NCBI GenBank assembly: GCA_021647715.1
Contig: JAKIUE010000005.1
Location: forward strand, 1-43,825
DNA: 43,825 bases
Reading direction: 5' to 3'
Source: Sulfurovum sp.
GTDB lineage: Bacteria > Campylobacterota > Campylobacteria > Campylobacterales > Sulfurovaceae
Made by a program: the position numbers and the translations under genes. Shown in pieces: positions 34,527-43,455 of the stretch (position 1 is its first letter; each line of letters starts with the position of its first letter). The notes below the pieces were generated by a model. It had not been told where the DNA came from. It did not search any database and saw only the letters and a list, made by a program, of their open reading frames with translations.

Positions 34527-35161
34527 TTCTCCCCCTCACTATTCTTCTGCGATCCTTCATTTATAGCAAAAATAGACTCTAGTATTTCAAAGTGTACTCG
34601 GTCATGTCCATTTCTTTTAGAATTAGACACAGTTATAGAACCAGGGAAATCACGTTTGAGTTTATTACGTTCTTTTTGATTGAGTTTATCTATTTTTGTA
34701 AAAACAGTTAAGTATTTTTGATCAGGTCTTATAAATTCACTAATATACGTTTCTACATCATCATCAATTTTAGCATAAGGATGGCGTGCATCACGAAGAT
34801 GTATAAAAAGACGAATTGATACACGATGTTGGATGAATTCTACTAAATTTTTTTGCCATACTTCTTTAAGCGTTTTTGAGACCTTTGCATAACCAAAACC
34901 TGGTAAATCTACAAAACGAACAGGATAACTCTGTTCATCATACAAATATCGTGTTTCAAAAAAATTAATAAGTTGTGTTTTTCCTGGAGTTGCCGAAGAT
35001 TTTGCTAAGTTTTTCCTATCTGTGAGCGCATTTAAGGTAGAACTTTTACCTACATTTGATCGACCGAGAAAAACAACTTCACTCATATCCTCTTGTAAAG
35101 AATCAGCAATACTTTGTGCTGATTTAATAAAATTTGCTTCTACTACTCGAGGTGAAGTCAT
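34523..35161 (-). CDS. engB: Ribosome biogenesis GTPase EngB/YsxC
   Basis: 212 aa. P-loop GRSNVGKSS (33-41), switch segment SATPGKTQLINFF, DLPGFGYA (G3) and TKIDK (G4). Needed for 50S subunit assembly. Overlaps lptA and the acetyltransferase gene by 4 nt each. Confidence 0.94.
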   Translation of the reverse strand: MTSPRVVEANFIKSAQSIADSLQEDMSEVVFLGRSNVGKSSTLNALTDRKNLAKSSATPGKTQLINFFETRYLYDEQSYPVRFVDLPGFGYAKVSKTLKEVWQKNLVEFIQHRVSIRLFIHLRDARHPYAKIDDDVETYISEFIRPDQKYLTVFTKIDKLNQKERNKLKRDFPGSITVSNSKRNGHDRVHFEILESIFAINEGSQKNSEGEK

Positions 35162-35637
35162 TTTGCACTCTCCATATCAAAGATGAATTTCACAGGTTTC
35201 TTTTTATTACCATGTACTTTAGCATTTCCACTGATCATGTCTAATATAATGATGTCACCATTTATATGACGTTTATTCTCTATGTCATCAATGATAGATT
35301 TACCTGTTAATGTGTACTTAGATTTAATTGGCAAATATATTAAAGAATCTGTACTACCTTTATAATGATTCTTCATATCCTTGAATTCAAACTTTACGTT
35401 TTCTAAGGCTTCATATTTGTTGGTTTCATTGTTTTCATTAAAATATACAATCACTTTATCTGCGTGTATCCAGTTTTTGTCTTGTTTTATTTTGACATTA
35501 CCCATAAAATGTACTTCTTTTTTAATATTTTGAGCATACATATCATCTGAAACTATTTCAACTTTTTCAGCATGGTTTAGTATAGAAAACACTAAAAATA
35601 CAAATATATAATGAGATATCACGTTAAATAATTTCAA
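35158..35637 (-). CDS. lptA: LPS transport periplasmic protein LptA
   Basis: 159 aa. Signal peptide (MKLFNVISHYIFVFLVFSIL), then an OstA/LptA-type beta-jellyroll: VEIVSDDMYAQNIKKEVHF, GNVKIKQDKNWIHADKVIVYF. Carries LPS across the periplasm from LptC to LptD. 42 nt after lptC, 4-nt overlap with engB. Confidence 0.88.
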   Translation of the reverse strand: MKLFNVISHYIFVFLVFSILNHAEKVEIVSDDMYAQNIKKEVHFMGNVKIKQDKNWIHADKVIVYFNENNETNKYEALENVKFEFKDMKNHYKGSTDSLIYLPIKSKYTLTGKSIIDDIENKRHINGDIIILDMISGNAKVHGNKKKPVKFIFDMESAK

Positions 35638-35679
35638 TCAAAAACCTTTATGAAAAATAAACTAGATTATAACATTAGT

Positions 35680-36192
35680 TTACTTTTTGGTCGTATAAAT
35701 AATTGCATCTATGTTTGTAGCATTCATCTCTTTTTTTAAGCTATCATAATATAGAGATAACCCATGAATAATGTTTATCCCGTTATCAGCAGTAAATTTT
35801 GAAGGTACCGTCAATACAGCAGTTTTTTGATTATACTCCGCATTATCTGCATGGTATGAATAGCCTTTATTTTCTTTTAAATATATATTTCCATCTAAAT
35901 GTAATATATTTTGATAATATCTTGCTTTGTCTGCAACCAACGAAGTGATGTTTTTAGTACTATACTTTAAATACTCTAAATTCAAGACACCTTCAACTCT
36001 TATGCCTTTTTCAACAAAAGATTTAGAATGCATTTTATATCTATCTACTTCGATAAAAGTTGTTTTATAAAACTCCAACTCTTTGGCATTGGATTTTTGT
36101 CCGTCAATAGTATTTGTAAGTTTGACCATGGTTGTTATACCTACGGTTAACACTATAAGTAAAATGACTAACCACTCTAACTTTAGTCCCAT
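35680..36192 (-). CDS. lptC: LPS export protein LptC-like
   Basis: 170 aa. Single N-terminal membrane anchor (about 7-25) followed by a periplasmic beta-jellyroll with the repeating G-x-L-x-L and YHADNAEYNQKTAVLTVPS pattern of LptC. Position between kdsC and lptA supports the call. Start lies 10 nt inside kdsC. Confidence 0.82.
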   Translation of the reverse strand: MGLKLEWLVILLIVLTVGITTMVKLTNTIDGQKSNAKELEFYKTTFIEVDRYKMHSKSFVEKGIRVEGVLNLEYLKYSTKNITSLVADKARYYQNILHLDGNIYLKENKGYSYHADNAEYNQKTAVLTVPSKFTADNGINIIHGLSLYYDSLKKEMNATNIDAIIYTTKK

Positions 36193-36680
36193 AATGCTAG
36201 ATATTTCTCCTCAAGACCTTCTTTGATAATAAGATATTCAATCATCTCTCTTACTGCACCATCACCACCTTTTTTAGTTAAAATAACATTTGCTATTTTA
36301 TCTACATAGACAGAGGAATCTCTTGGAACAAAAGAAATTTCTGCTGCTTTTAACATTTGTAAATCATTTAAATCATCACCAATTGCAGCTACATTTTCCA
36401 TACTTAAATCTAATTTCTCTAGTAAGTTTTCTAAAACTTCTTTTTTGTTGTGTATACCTTGATAAAAATGTTCAATGTGCAATTCTTTTGCACGACGTGC
36501 CACAATCTCAGATGATCTACCTGTAATGATAGCAACCTGCCTGCCTAGTTTTCTCCAAGAAGCAATGGCCAAGCCATCTTTCACATTAAAAGATTTAATC
36601 TCATCACCTTTTTGACTGTATGTGATACGTGAGTCCGTCATCGTACCATCAACATCTAAAACAATGAGTTCTATACTCAT
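36183..36680 (-). CDS. kdsC: KDO-8-phosphate phosphatase KdsC
   Basis: 165 aa HAD phosphatase without cap. Nucleophile motif LDVDGTMTD (Asp9, Asp11), ITGRSSEIVARRAKEL and the late GDDLNDLQML. Removes phosphate from KDO-8-P for LPS inner core. 4-nt overlap with hisB and 10-nt with lptC, so it is translationally coupled both ways. Confidence 0.93.
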   Translation of the reverse strand: MSIELIVLDVDGTMTDSRITYSQKGDEIKSFNVKDGLAIASWRKLGRQVAIITGRSSEIVARRAKELHIEHFYQGIHNKKEVLENLLEKLDLSMENVAAIGDDLNDLQMLKAAEISFVPRDSSVYVDKIANVILTKKGGDGAVREMIEYLIIKEGLEEKYLALWD

Positions 36681-37249
36681 ATCACGCCCTTTGTACTTGG
36701 TATTCCAGCATTTTCATTTATAGTTACTGCACGACGGAGTGCAACTGCTAACGCTTTAAATGCACCTTCTATAATATGATGTTTATTCTTACCGCGGTTG
36801 TATACAAGATGTAAAGTAAGAGGTAAGTTAAAAGCAAAAGCCTTAAAGAACTCTTCAACCAACTCTACGTCAAAGTCTCCTACTTTTCCACCTATTGGCA
36901 GTTCAAAAACCAAAAAACCACGATTTGAAAGGTCGATATCACATGTCACAGATGCTTCATCCATGACAACTGTGGCATTACCAAAACGTTCTATGCTCTT
37001 TACTGGATAAATAGCTTTTTTAAGTGCTTGCCCAATAACAATAGCCACATCTTCAACCGTATGATGATCATCAATATGTGTATCCCCTACACACTTCACT
37101 TCTAAATCAATATGCGCATGTTTAGTAAATGCCTCCAACATATGGTCGTAAAATCCTACACCTGTATCTATGGTAGCCTTGCCTCTTCCATAAAGATTTA
37201 GTTTTACAGTAATTTGTGTCTCTTTTGTTTCTCTAGTTACTTCAATCAT
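36677..37249 (-). CDS. hisB: Imidazoleglycerol-phosphate dehydratase HisB
   Basis: 190 aa monofunctional dehydratase with both manganese motifs: DTHIDDHHTVEDVAI and the C-terminal NKHHIIEGAFKALA. Histidine synthesis step. It starts the run of overlapping genes that continues into LPS synthesis, a known Campylobacterota arrangement. Confidence 0.94.
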   Translation of the reverse strand: MIEVTRETKETQITVKLNLYGRGKATIDTGVGFYDHMLEAFTKHAHIDLEVKCVGDTHIDDHHTVEDVAIVIGQALKKAIYPVKSIERFGNATVVMDEASVTCDIDLSNRGFLVFELPIGGKVGDFDVELVEEFFKAFAFNLPLTLHLVYNRGKNKHHIIEGAFKALAVALRRAVTINENAGIPSTKGVI

Positions 37250-37268
37250 TTTATCACTTCCTCGTTAC

Positions 37269-38051
37269 TTAAGTTCTAACAATAAATGCACTGTAGATAT
37301 CATTGTTTTCTTTGAAATCCCTTGCTTCTTGTTCTGAGTAAAACCCCATGAGCCAAACTCTATAAGAGATTATACCTTCATTATCAGGTATAGACTTAAT
37401 GATAGGTTTATAGTTTAAATATTTATCACTGTAATAGTTTTTATTCTTTGTCGCACCTGAATAACTACCAAATGAGCCAACTTGCAAACCAAAAGCTGAT
37501 GATTTTTTACGTACAGCTATAGGAGTATGTGACTTCTTCTGTTTAGCCATATGTACTTTTGGTCGCTGATTACCTGCAAACCCTAATACTTCTACCTTTA
37601 CTTTTGCTATACCCATCTTATCAAGACCTATCTCTTTGCCTGCCTTGTAAGAACAATCAATGATACGTCCTTTAACAAATGGACCTCTATCATTTATACG
37701 TACAACCGTACTTTTTCCATTTTCAACATTACTTACACGTACCATTGTATCCATTGGCCATGTTTTATGTGCAGCTGTACGTGCATACATGTCATAAATC
37801 TCACCATTACTTGTATACTTACCATGAAAGTTTGGACCATACCATGAAGAAATTCCTCTTTGAACTTGTCCTTTTGAAACATGTCCAGGATGGTACCTTT
37901 TACCCATCACATTATATGACCTCATAGTAGCTTTATGTCTGGCTGCACTTGTATATTTTGTTTTACCTAAACCCATTCTTTTTTGTGAACAAGCAGTCAA
38001 TGAAACTATAATTATAATAGCACAAAGATAGAGAGAAGTAAGTTTTTTCAT
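37269..38051 (-). CDS. rlpA: RlpA-family septal lytic transglycosylase, lipoprotein
   Basis: 260 aa. Lipobox LTAC with Cys21; a double-psi beta-barrel (GISSWYGPNFHGKYTSNGEIYD ... VRINDRGPF, about 67-155, with the catalytic Asp/Glu region) and a C-terminal SPOR domain (about 185-258, FGLQVGSFGS). Cleaves denuded glycan at the septum. 19 nt upstream of hisB. Confidence 0.92.
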   Translation of the reverse strand: MKKLTSLYLCAIIIIVSLTACSQKRMGLGKTKYTSAARHKATMRSYNVMGKRYHPGHVSKGQVQRGISSWYGPNFHGKYTSNGEIYDMYARTAAHKTWPMDTMVRVSNVENGKSTVVRINDRGPFVKGRIIDCSYKAGKEIGLDKMGIAKVKVEVLGFAGNQRPKVHMAKQKKSHTPIAVRKKSSAFGLQVGSFGSYSGATKNKNYYSDKYLNYKPIIKSIPDNEGIISYRVWLMGFYSEQEARDFKENNDIYSAFIVRT

Positions 38052-38078
38052 GAAACCTCAATTATATATTTTTAAATA

Positions 38079-39179
38079 TTATCTAATATTATCTCTATAT
38101 TTATCCTTAAATATACTTTTATCTACAGGAACAACTAATAGTTGGTCAAGCATTATATTTTCATTTGTTAACTTATTGACACTTAAGATTTCTTCTATAT
38201 TTGCATTATATATTTTTGAAATACTCTCTATGGTTTCTCCCAGTTGCACTTCATGTGAAATATAATGCGTCTTAAAAATCTTTTTCTCTTTTTTAAATTT
38301 GTACTTTAGATAAAAGGAAAATACTTTTGAAATAGGAATTCTTATTTTGTACATTTTCATTGGCATCTCTCTTTTTTCTATCAGTACATTTTCATTTAAT
38401 TTTTCAAGTAACTCCACTTTAATGTTTATAAGTTTTGCTATATCTTTTAAATTGGATTTAGATGAGATTTCAACTTGAATAAAACCATTTTCAAGAGAGT
38501 CACTATTTTGATCAAAATCTAAAGTCATATTCTCACCTATCATAGCAACTAATAATATTTTTTTTATATATTCTCGTGTTTCAAAAGGCAAATAACCTAA
38601 GTCTGAATCTAATAAAACTGTTAATTCATCTGTTCCAGCCTTAGTTATAGCACGTTGCATACATCCTTCCCCACAGTTATATGCCATGGCAGCTAGATAC
38701 CATTTACCAAACTGTGTTTGAAGTTTATTAAGATACTTAATCGCAGCACTAGTAGCACTTTGCGTGTCATATCGTTCATCATAACCATAAGATACATTTA
38801 GGTTATATGCTTGTGCTGTTTTAGGGATAAACTGCCATAAACCTACAGCTTTCTTCGGTGATATTGCGGAAGTTGAGAGTCCAGATTCAACCATAGAGAG
38901 GTAGATAAACAAGTCACTCACACCATCAATAACCAACAAGTCTTTCATTGTAGGTAAAACATCCTTACCTCTTTCTAAGGAGCGTTTATAAAATATTTTT
39001 AGTGATGTCTCATTTTTAAGTACAAACTCATTAAAGTCATTATCATATATATATTCTTTCTCTATATCAAATTCATTAAAAACATACGCATAACTTGGGT
39101 ATTTCTTGCTTAATTCTTCAGCATAAATATATGAGATGAAGAGAGAAAACAAAATAAAAATTTTAAAGTATTTATACAT
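38079..39179 (-). CDS. MltD-like lytic murein transglycosylase with LysM
   Basis: 366 aa. Signal peptide 1-20, SLT domain with catalytic Glu98 (MVESGLS), AVGLWQFIPKTA and MAYNCGEG, then a weak LysM-type repeat and a clear LysM at about 308-357 (VQLGETIESISKIYN). Cleaves peptidoglycan to 1,6-anhydro products. Pairs with RlpA downstream in the envelope cluster. Confidence 0.88.
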   Translation of the reverse strand: MYKYFKIFILFSLFISYIYAEELSKKYPSYAYVFNEFDIEKEYIYDNDFNEFVLKNETSLKIFYKRSLERGKDVLPTMKDLLVIDGVSDLFIYLSMVESGLSTSAISPKKAVGLWQFIPKTAQAYNLNVSYGYDERYDTQSATSAAIKYLNKLQTQFGKWYLAAMAYNCGEGCMQRAITKAGTDELTVLLDSDLGYLPFETREYIKKILLVAMIGENMTLDFDQNSDSLENGFIQVEISSKSNLKDIAKLINIKVELLEKLNENVLIEKREMPMKMYKIRIPISKVFSFYLKYKFKKEKKIFKTHYISHEVQLGETIESISKIYNANIEEILSVNKLTNENIMLDQLLVVPVDKSIFKDKYRDNIR

Positions 39180-39193
39180 TAAATAAGTATCTC

Positions 39194-39964
39194 TTAAAAT
39201 GAAAACAATCTATGTGCATTATTTGTACTCAGTTGAGAAATATGTTCTAAAGTACTATGAGAGAGTTCTGCCATTTTTTGGGCAACTAACCTTGTATAAC
39301 TTGGTTCATTTCTCTCCCCTCTATGTGGGTGAGGCGTTAAATAAGGAGCATCAGTCTCAATGAGTAACTTATCCTCTGGTATTTTAGTATACACATTTAT
39401 AAGTTTTTTTGCATTTTTAAATGTCAAGACTCCTCCTATACCAAAATAAAAATTCTTCTGTGCTAGTTTTAACAATGATTCATCAGCATTATAACAATGC
39501 AACACTCCACCTTCTTCTCCAGCATGTTCTTCGAGCAATGCTAAACAATCTACACTCGATTCTCTCACATGTACTATCAGTGGCTTTTGTAATTCTTTCG
39601 CCCAAAGTATTTGGTTGAGGAAAACTTTTTTTTGTGCTTCTTTTTCTTTACGTATATCATCCTCATGTTCAGGTAATCTAAAGTAGTCTAAACCACACTC
39701 ACCAATAGCCACACACTTAGGATGATGTACAAACTTTTCTAAAAAATTTCTATCATACCCCTCTATATCATAAGGGTGCACACCTACAGAAAAGTATACT
39801 TCTTTATATTTTTCTGATATTTCAACTGCTCGATGTAATGTCTTTACATCTGCACCTGGTATAATAAACTTCACTACGCCATTGTCTTTCGCATTTTGAA
39901 GTACCTCTTCTAAATCATCTTTATAACGTGTATCATCTAAATGGCAATGGGTATCTACAATCAT
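39194..39964 (-). CDS. TatD family metal-dependent hydrolase/DNase
   Basis: 256 aa from the ATG at 39964 (MIVDTHCHLDD), chosen for AGGAAAG 3-5 nt upstream; the ATG at 39985 adds seven residues. TatD signatures: HCHLDD, GVHPYDIE, GECGLDY, IVHVRES, HCYNADE and ETDAPYL. Probably a 3'-5' DNase. First gene of the minus-strand cluster that runs to mrdA. Confidence 0.9.
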   Translation of the reverse strand: MIVDTHCHLDDTRYKDDLEEVLQNAKDNGVVKFIIPGADVKTLHRAVEISEKYKEVYFSVGVHPYDIEGYDRNFLEKFVHHPKCVAIGECGLDYFRLPEHEDDIRKEKEAQKKVFLNQILWAKELQKPLIVHVRESSVDCLALLEEHAGEEGGVLHCYNADESLLKLAQKNFYFGIGGVLTFKNAKKLINVYTKIPEDKLLIETDAPYLTPHPHRGERNEPSYTRLVAQKMAELSHSTLEHISQLSTNNAHRLFSF

Positions 39965-40054
39965 CACTTTCCTATTCTTAATCAAACTTTTGTAATTTCT
40001 CTTTAGTATATCAAAATATTTATATTCTTCTTTAATGTTTATAGATTATTAGAG

Positions 40055-40060
40055 TATAAT
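40055..40060 (+). promoter_or_regulatory. -10 box TATAAT of the HPt gene
   Basis: GAGTATAATG 30 nt before the ATG at 40090; CAGGGAT just upstream of the ATG serves as ribosome binding site. Confidence 0.5.
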
Positions 40061-40089
40061 GACCTATAAAATATTATCAGGGATTTTAC

Positions 40090-40659
40090 ATGATTACTTC
40101 TATTTTAGTCATATTTGTTTTAATTATTATTCTTATTGTATATAAAGAATATAAAAATGACAAAGTATATAAAAAGAAACGAAACGAAAAGACTAGTTCA
40201 GAAGATTATGAGTCATCTTATAAAAGCCAATCTGTATCAAGTGAAGATACAAGCACCCTAGCAAAGAAAAAAAATGAAATATCTCAAAATAATGATAATT
40301 TGGCATCAAGTATTAATACTGATGCAAACATAAAATATCCTGAGTTCACACATAAACGTCTTTTAGATATGGGGTTTACTACTAATGAAGCAAAAGAGTT
40401 TGTTTCAGAACTTATTACCCAAATTGAAACACAAATACCACTTATAGAAGAAGCCATTCATCTTTCAAATTTATCTCAGATAGAAAGATTAACACATCAT
40501 ATAAAAGGCTCAGCAAGCAACATTGGAACAGGTGGAGTGTCTGATCTACTAGTAGCCTATAATATATATCTTAAAAAAGGAACAGATATTTCGATTGTCC
40601 AATCCTACTTTCAAGACCTTATTCATTATACCAATAAACTTAAATCACAATATGCTTAA
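40090..40659 (+). CDS. Membrane-anchored histidine phosphotransfer (HPt) protein
   Basis: 189 aa. N-terminal membrane segment (about 3-18), a polar Ser/Lys/Asn-rich linker (20-80), then a helical HPt domain (about 85-187) with phospho-acceptor His137 in THHIKGSASNIGTGG. HPt proteins relay phosphate between hybrid kinases and response regulators; no kinase or regulator is encoded nearby. Its stop overlaps the recN stop in CTTAAG. Confidence 0.82.
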   Translation: MITSILVIFVLIIILIVYKEYKNDKVYKKKRNEKTSSEDYESSYKSQSVSSEDTSTLAKKKNEISQNNDNLASSINTDANIKYPEFTHKRLLDMGFTTNEAKEFVSELITQIETQIPLIEEAIHLSNLSQIERLTHHIKGSASNIGTGGVSDLLVAYNIYLKKGTDISIVQSYFQDLIHYTNKLKSQYA

Positions 40660-42179
40660 GATCTCAATTTCTTAGCAAACTCTATGGCTTCACTATGAGG
40701 ATTTTCTCCTGCAATAATACGTGATATTTCATGTATTCTTCCCTCTTCACTCAGTTCAATTACTTGACTTTTATTCTCATCTTTTGTGATGACTATGTGT
40801 TGATTTGATTGAGCAGAAAGATGGGGTTGATGGGAAATTGCAAATATTTGGTACACTTTAGAGAGCTTTTTAACCATATCAGCAATGGCTATAGATTCAT
40901 CTCCACTTACATTGGCATCTATCTCATCAAGTATGAGAACACCTTCTGATTTTTCGTCTATTGTGGATGCCATAAGTGCTAAACGAAGACGGTTAAACTC
41001 ACCTCCACTTAATGTTGTTGTCTTGGACTCACCTAGTGTTATATCTAAGCTATCCGTACCATCAGATGACAAGGTTTGTACTTCAAAAACAAACTTAAGT
41101 TTGGGTAGTTTAAGTGTTAGTAAATAGCTGTCTATCGCACTCTCTAAAATGATAGCCTCTTTTTTGCGCTTGGTTGTTATCTGTCTTGCAAGCGTGGAAA
41201 GTTCTGTATATTCCATAGCTAAAAAGCTTTCCAATATACTTTTGTCTTGTGCTATATTTTGAAAACCTTCTAGCTCTTTTTTCTTCATTTCTTTGTATTG
41301 TATTGCCTCGTCTATAGAACCATAACGTTGTTCTAAAGAAGTAATATCTGAGAGTCTATCAAGTATATTTTCTACATCCATCTCTTCAAGTTCTGCAGCT
41401 AAATGTTCTGTCTCTTCAAAATCTGCACGCACGGTATTCATCGCTTCTACAAATACAGATACATCTTTATCTAATAACTTATACACCTCTTGTACCGCAC
41501 TCTCTGCAGAAAATATATCCATGGCTGTAGCCAGTGAAGCTTTTATCTTATCTATGCGTGAAAGTTGTTTTTTAACTTGCAACAACTCTTTGTCTTCCCC
41601 TATTTTAGGATTGATTTTTTCTATCTTATCGACTTCATACTTAGCAAACTCTATAAGTTCTGTAAGTTTGGTTTCATCTTCTTTTATCTTGGATAATTCT
41701 TGTGCTTTTTGCTTATAATTAGTGTAACGTTTTTTATATTCTTTGAAGAGTTTCTTGAAGCTTTTATCATGAGTAAGTAACGAGCTATCTAACATAGAGA
41801 TAAGCGTACTAGATTCAAAACCACTTTTATCACGTACAGATAGGTATTGTACATAAGGGGAAAAAAGTGCATTTAAACCTTTTTTAGAAATATTTTGTCC
41901 TTCTATAAAATAACGTAATTTCTCTTTTTTAAGTGTTTTTATAGTGAGTTCATCCTCAAGTTCGTATAGTTCACTTTCAAGTTTAGAAGGCTTCTTTAGT
42001 CTCACTTCACAAAGGGTTGCTGCTCCTTGTGTACTGTATCCAAAACTAGAAAGTATGGCAGACATGAGTACAGACTTTCCTGCTCCTGAAGGGCCAGTAA
42101 AAACAACTAGTCCCTTATTAAATGCTAATTCCACTTCATCAAAAGTCACTAAGTTACGCAAATACAAGCGTTCAATCAA
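40656..42179 (-). CDS. recN: DNA repair protein RecN
   Basis: 507 aa from TTG at 42179, which forms a TTGA overlap with the nadK stop and has GGGGAG 7 nt upstream; a TTG at 42194 gives 512 aa. SMC-like ATPase: P-loop FTGPSGAGKSVLM, central coiled coils (about 150-340), TTTLSGGEFNRLRLALM signature and ILDEIDANVSG Walker B. Acts in double-strand-break repair. Slightly shorter than E. coli RecN (553), mostly in the coiled coil. Confidence 0.92.
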   Translation of the reverse strand: MIERLYLRNLVTFDEVELAFNKGLVVFTGPSGAGKSVLMSAILSSFGYSTQGAATLCEVRLKKPSKLESELYELEDELTIKTLKKEKLRYFIEGQNISKKGLNALFSPYVQYLSVRDKSGFESSTLISMLDSSLLTHDKSFKKLFKEYKKRYTNYKQKAQELSKIKEDETKLTELIEFAKYEVDKIEKINPKIGEDKELLQVKKQLSRIDKIKASLATAMDIFSAESAVQEVYKLLDKDVSVFVEAMNTVRADFEETEHLAAELEEMDVENILDRLSDITSLEQRYGSIDEAIQYKEMKKKELEGFQNIAQDKSILESFLAMEYTELSTLARQITTKRKKEAIILESAIDSYLLTLKLPKLKFVFEVQTLSSDGTDSLDITLGESKTTTLSGGEFNRLRLALMASTIDEKSEGVLILDEIDANVSGDESIAIADMVKKLSKVYQIFAISHQPHLSAQSNQHIVITKDENKSQVIELSEEGRIHEISRIIAGENPHSEAIEFAKKLRS

Positions 42180-43051
42180 AGTTTGTCTCCCCAATGTAGC
42201 TTTTCTCTAAGAACAGAAAAGTAATTACGATCTTTTCTATGTAAAAGTTTAGCCCCTATTTTAGCCCCTTCTATATAAAGTGTATCACCTTCTAGAAGTT
42301 CATAGACCTCTTGACCATCTATGGTTGCTATGGCTTCATACTGTTCTGCATCAAACTCTATACTAAAGTCTGAAGGTACCACTAAAGGACGCTGGTTCCC
42401 TAATGCATGTGCCAATACAGGCGTAATAATAAATGCCTTTGTCAAAGGATAAAGTACAGGACCTCCGGCTGCAAGATTATATGCCGTTGAACCTGTAGGT
42501 GTAGAGATAATAACCCCATCACCTCTATAAGAGTTAAACCTCTCACCAAGTATAGATGCATTTACTCTTACCATTTTCGATGGTTTAGGGGATGTGATGA
42601 CTACATCATTAAAAGCAAAAAATTCATGTTTGGTGCCATCGTTTTTCTTGATATATCCTTCTATCATCATCCTGTCATCTATACGGTATTCATCTGAAAA
42701 AAGTTGTTCTAAAAATGTCTCTACTTCTTCTATGGTCACATCTGCTAAAAAACCTAAAGTGCCTGCATTTATTCCCACTACTGGCTTCTTATGTGCATTA
42801 GAACGACGTACTAAAGAAAGTAGTGTACCGTCACCTCCTAATGAAACTAAAAAGTCTGACTGTTCACACATTGTGTCAAAATCAACACCTTTAACCCCTA
42901 TCATTTCAGCTGATTGATCTCCCAGGAGTACAGTAATACCCTTCGTTTCAAACTGCACTTTAATACGCTCATAGAGTGTACGTATCTCAGGATCAGTAGG
43001 TTTCAGTATAAACCCTGCTGTTTTGATTTGTTTTAGTTTTTCATTACTCAT
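42176..43051 (-). CDS. nadK: NAD kinase
   Basis: 291 aa. LGGDGTLLS (71-79), NAGTLGFLAD, the conserved GSTAYNLAAGGPVLYP and PLVVPSDF. Phosphorylates NAD to NADP. GGAAG 6 nt before the ATG. Coupled to recN by a 4-nt overlap; the nadK-recN pairing is widespread. Confidence 0.93.
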   Translation of the reverse strand: MSNEKLKQIKTAGFILKPTDPEIRTLYERIKVQFETKGITVLLGDQSAEMIGVKGVDFDTMCEQSDFLVSLGGDGTLLSLVRRSNAHKKPVVGINAGTLGFLADVTIEEVETFLEQLFSDEYRIDDRMMIEGYIKKNDGTKHEFFAFNDVVITSPKPSKMVRVNASILGERFNSYRGDGVIISTPTGSTAYNLAAGGPVLYPLTKAFIITPVLAHALGNQRPLVVPSDFSIEFDAEQYEAIATIDGQEVYELLEGDTLYIEGAKIGAKLLHRKDRNYFSVLREKLHWGDKL

Positions 43052-43192
43052 ATATCACTTCCATTGTCTCTTTATCGTTAGATATTTAATGGTGTTAGAG
43101 TAGCATAAAATTACTTTGTAGGTGAAAAATATTACAAATTGACATACTTTTTACATATATATCCTAAGATACGGATATGAAAATACTTACTT

Positions 43193-43285
43193 TCATTTTG
43201 GAATAGCTGCCACAACCAATATCGCAATAATAACAATCACAAATATGACTTCAATCACAGTAAAAGCTCGTTTAGTACCTGACAT
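43193..43285 (-). CDS. 30-aa prepilin-like mini protein
   Basis: Short frame from ATG 43285 with GGAG 6 nt upstream to TGA at 43193-43195. It encodes MSGTKRAF then TVIEVIFVIVIIAILVVAAIPK. This is a class III prepilin leader (cleavage after A/F site with Glu at +5, as in FTLIEL proteins) plus the hydrophobic helix, and nothing else. Either a truncated pseudopilin gene or a real minimal pilin-like peptide. The reading continues into no pilin-like sequence in any frame. Confidence 0.55.
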   Translation of the reverse strand: MSGTKRAFTVIEVIFVIVIIAILVVAAIPK

Positions 43286-43418
43286 ATTGCACTCCATTTT
43301 AATATATTAACACACTTTAAACATCTTCAGTTTTAAATAATATTTTGTTAAATTATATGTTAATATAGTCAAAAATAGTCAAAAGAAAACTAAGCATCTA
43401 TTTTAAACAACATTTAGC

Positions 43419-43424
43419 TATAAT
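43419..43424 (+). promoter_or_regulatory. -10 box TATAAT of aspS
   Basis: TTTAGCTATAATC 32 nt before the aspS ATG, the same string as at 6951 and 23044. Confidence 0.6.
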
Positions 43425-43455
43425 CGCGACCATAATAAATAAGAGGAAAACGTAC

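Noticed and set aside
43155-43182. Inverted repeat TATCC/GGATA downstream of the mini prepilin as terminator
   Set aside because: Only 5-6 weak pairs and no U-tract; not convincing.
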